Shown one piece after another: positions 62,556 through 64,000 of a DNA stretch of 64,000 nucleotides. Below the pieces are notes generated by a model. It made no database searches, was not told the DNA's origin, and worked only from the letters and a program-made list of their open reading frames with translations. Both the position numbers and the translations under genes were made by a program. Numbering within the stretch: the stretch's first letter is position 1; each line of letters begins with the position of its first letter. This DNA comes from Myxococcales bacterium (GTDB lineage: Bacteria; Myxococcota_A; Polyangia; Polyangiales; Ga0077539): positions 1 through 64,000 of the forward strand of contig JAEUKH010000049.1 in NCBI GenBank assembly GCA_016792845.1. Direction: 5' to 3'.

Positions 62556-63839
62556 TCAGCGACCCGCCGGAGCCTGCGCCGGTGCCGCCTGACCCGCCCC
62601 GCGGGCCGTCAGCGTGGCGCCGTCGTAACACTCGGCCACACCCTCGATCACCACCTGCTCGCCCGCGGTCACGCCGCGCTCGACGAGCACCGCGCGCTCG
62701 TTGCGGTCGAGCACCTGAATCACACGCTCGCTCGCGCGGCCGTTCGCATTCACAAACACCCGGTCGGTGCCGCCCTCGCGAACCACCGCCCGCAGCGGCA
62801 CAGCCACCACGTTGCGCCGCGACCCGAGGTCGACCCGCGCCGTCGCGAACATGCCCGGGCGCAAGGCGCCGTCGTCGTTCGGGATCACCGCCTCGGCCAC
62901 CAGCGAGCGCGTGTCGGCGCGCACCGCCGCCGAGATGTACTCGACCGTCGCCGCGAACACCCGATCAGGGAAGGCGTCGACCCGAATCGACACCGCCTGG
63001 CCCTGCCGAACCCGCGCGATGCGCTCTTGCGGGATCTGCATCTCCATCCGGAGCCGCGTCGTGTTCACCAGGGTCACCACCGCGCGCTGCGGCGAGACGT
63101 ACTCGCCCACGTTCACCGGCCGCTCGGCCACCTCGCCCGCGAAGGGCGCCCGCACCACGCTGTCGCTCACGTTGCGCTGCGCCGCCGAGAGCTGCTCGCG
63201 GGCCTGCTGGTACTGAAAGTACGCCCCGCGCATGCTGTTCACCGCCGAGCGGTACTGCTCCCGCGCCGCCGTGCTCTGCGCCACCGTGCGCTGATAGTCT
63301 GCGTCGCTCATCGCGCCCGACTGATGGAGCTGCTCAGCGCGCCGGAGCGCGTCATCGGCCAGGTCTCGCTGCGCCGCCGCCGCCCGCACCTCGGCCGTGT
63401 TCTCAGCGCGAAAGCTGCCGTTCGCGCCCGGCTCGTCGAGCCCCAAACGCGCCCGCGCCTGCGAGAGCCCCGCGCTCGCCGTCGCCGCCTGGGTGCGATA
63501 GTCTGCGTCGCGCACCCGCAAGAGCGCGTCGCCCTCGCGCACGCGCTGACCGCGCTCGACCAGCACCGCCATCACCCGCCCCGGCACGATGGGCGTGATC
63601 TGCGACTGTTGGTCGGCCACCAGCGAGCCCGTCGCCGACAGCGTGTCAGCCAAGCTCTCGGCCGTCGCCACCGCCGTGCCCACCGCGACAGGCCCGCGCG
63701 CCGTCGCCGCACCCTCGGCGCTCACCGCCGCGTGCTCGGCCGGTTTGTTGCAACCCGCCATGGCCCACGAACCGCCCGCACCCAGCACCCAAAGCGCCAG
63801 CGTGGCCTTCGATGCGAACCTTACGCCTTCGCGTCTCAT
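62556..63839 (-). CDS. RND efflux periplasmic adaptor (membrane fusion protein)
   Basis: Connects the inner-membrane pump to an outer-membrane channel. The 427-residue protein, from the ATG at 63839, has a signal with lipobox Cys near 23 (SWAMAGCNKPAEH). A lipoyl-type half follows (LSATGSLVADQQSQITPIVPGRV, VLVERGQRVREGDALLRV), then a long alpha-hairpin (about 115-210), the second lipoyl half (VRAPFAGEVAERPVNVGEYVS) and beta-barrel parts ending GVTAGEQVVIEGVAECYDGA. It is translated just ahead of the pump (14 bp). The first 160 bp of the unit's upstream region (63840-64000) show no regulator site by eye. Confidence 0.93.
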   Translation of the reverse strand: MRREGVRFASKATLALWVLGAGGSWAMAGCNKPAEHAAVSAEGAATARGPVAVGTAVATAESLADTLSATGSLVADQQSQITPIVPGRVMAVLVERGQRVREGDALLRVRDADYRTQAATASAGLSQARARLGLDEPGANGSFRAENTAEVRAAAAQRDLADDALRRAEQLHQSGAMSDADYQRTVAQSTAAREQYRSAVNSMRGAYFQYQQAREQLSAAQRNVSDSVVRAPFAGEVAERPVNVGEYVSPQRAVVTLVNTTRLRMEMQIPQERIARVRQGQAVSIRVDAFPDRVFAATVEYISAAVRADTRSLVAEAVIPNDDGALRPGMFATARVDLGSRRNVVAVPLRAVVREGGTDRVFVNANGRASERVIQVLDRNERAVLVERGVTAGEQVVIEGVAECYDGATLTARGAGQAAPAQAPAGR

Positions 63840-64000
63840 CGACTCTGCTCCATCGGTGAGCCGCCCAACCATTGGGGCGCTCACCGCGACTGCTTCGACA
63901 CCGACCGCGGACTCGTTGACGCACCTTCGCCACAACGGCCCGACCGCTCGATGACCATCAGATGCATCTTCTCTGCGTGAAGATCAATCGGGTCACGAAA

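Overview
This 64 kb window is chromosomal DNA of about 70% GC and looks like a myxobacterium (Myxococcota, Polyangiales/Haliangium-like). Pointers are a C-terminal GCGC-TM-Arg tail (MYXO-CTERM) on a secreted M23 peptidase, many lipoproteins with Asp/Ala/Gly 'DAG' linkers and Cys-rich modules, a Hanks-type Ser/Thr kinase, dispersed microcompartment shell genes of the Haliangium type, and GTGA/ATGA/TTGA gene overlaps. No rRNA, CRISPR array, prophage or complete insertion sequence was seen. Bases 1-137 hold no gene.

Layout. 0.1-5.9 kb: membrane-anchored kinase, small membrane protein, LysR regulator, an intergenic island with tandem palindromes, a lipoprotein and an RluA pseudouridine synthase. 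5.9-16.0 kb: a 972-residue repeat/PDZ protein, a membrane protein, a pentaheme cytochrome c lipoprotein, a thiol peroxidase translationally coupled to a coniferyl-aldehyde-type dehydrogenase, and a zinc metalloprotease lipoprotein. 16.1-19.7 kb: smc. 19.7-21.1 kb: a decayed VapBC-type toxin-antitoxin pair and a transposase fragment. 21.1-24.1 kb: M23 peptidase, two tRNA-like genes whose halves are in reversed (circularly permuted) order, and a conserved unknown protein. 24.3-32.2 kb: typA, a Cys-rich lipoprotein, a BMC-T shell protein, a Nudix hydrolase, an FAD oxidoreductase, purN and purM. 32.4-40.9 kb: rhodanese-MoeB/ThiF fusion, SRPBCC protein, CBM9-like lipoprotein, PhoD phosphatase, GH31 glycosidase, HAD hydrolase. 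40.8-49.3 kb: YbjN-like protein, two large lipoproteins with minisatellite-coded linkers, thiS-thiG-thiE, and a Gln/Gly/Tyr-rich membrane protein. 49.4-56.4 kb: an overlapping operon of a BNR-type lipoprotein, an IgGFc-binding-type protein and an unusual OppB-like permease, then a divergent VWA lipoprotein. 56.4-57.4 kb: insertion-sequence relics and a MITE-like element. 57.4-59.1 kb: Cys-rich secreted protein, then two BMC-P vertex proteins and a class II aldolase. 59.2-63.8 kb: an RND efflux pump with its membrane-fusion protein.

Working units. thiS, thiG and thiE supply thiamine thiazole formation and coupling, and the rhodanese-MoeB protein is the likely ThiS/MoaD activator. purM and purN are consecutive purine steps. 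The BMC-T protein and the BMC-P/aldolase operon imply a metabolosome whose other parts (BMC-H, signature aldehyde dehydrogenase) lie outside the window. The adaptor and pump genes form one efflux unit.

The most unusual observation is at 23.0-23.24 kb on the minus strand. Two tRNA-like genes have the 3' half (T-arm and 3' acceptor strand) upstream of the 5' half (5' acceptor strand, D-arm, 5' anticodon arm). In each, a 7-bp acceptor helix and a 5-bp anticodon helix form perfectly only if the gene is read as circularly permuted. This needs experimental confirmation.
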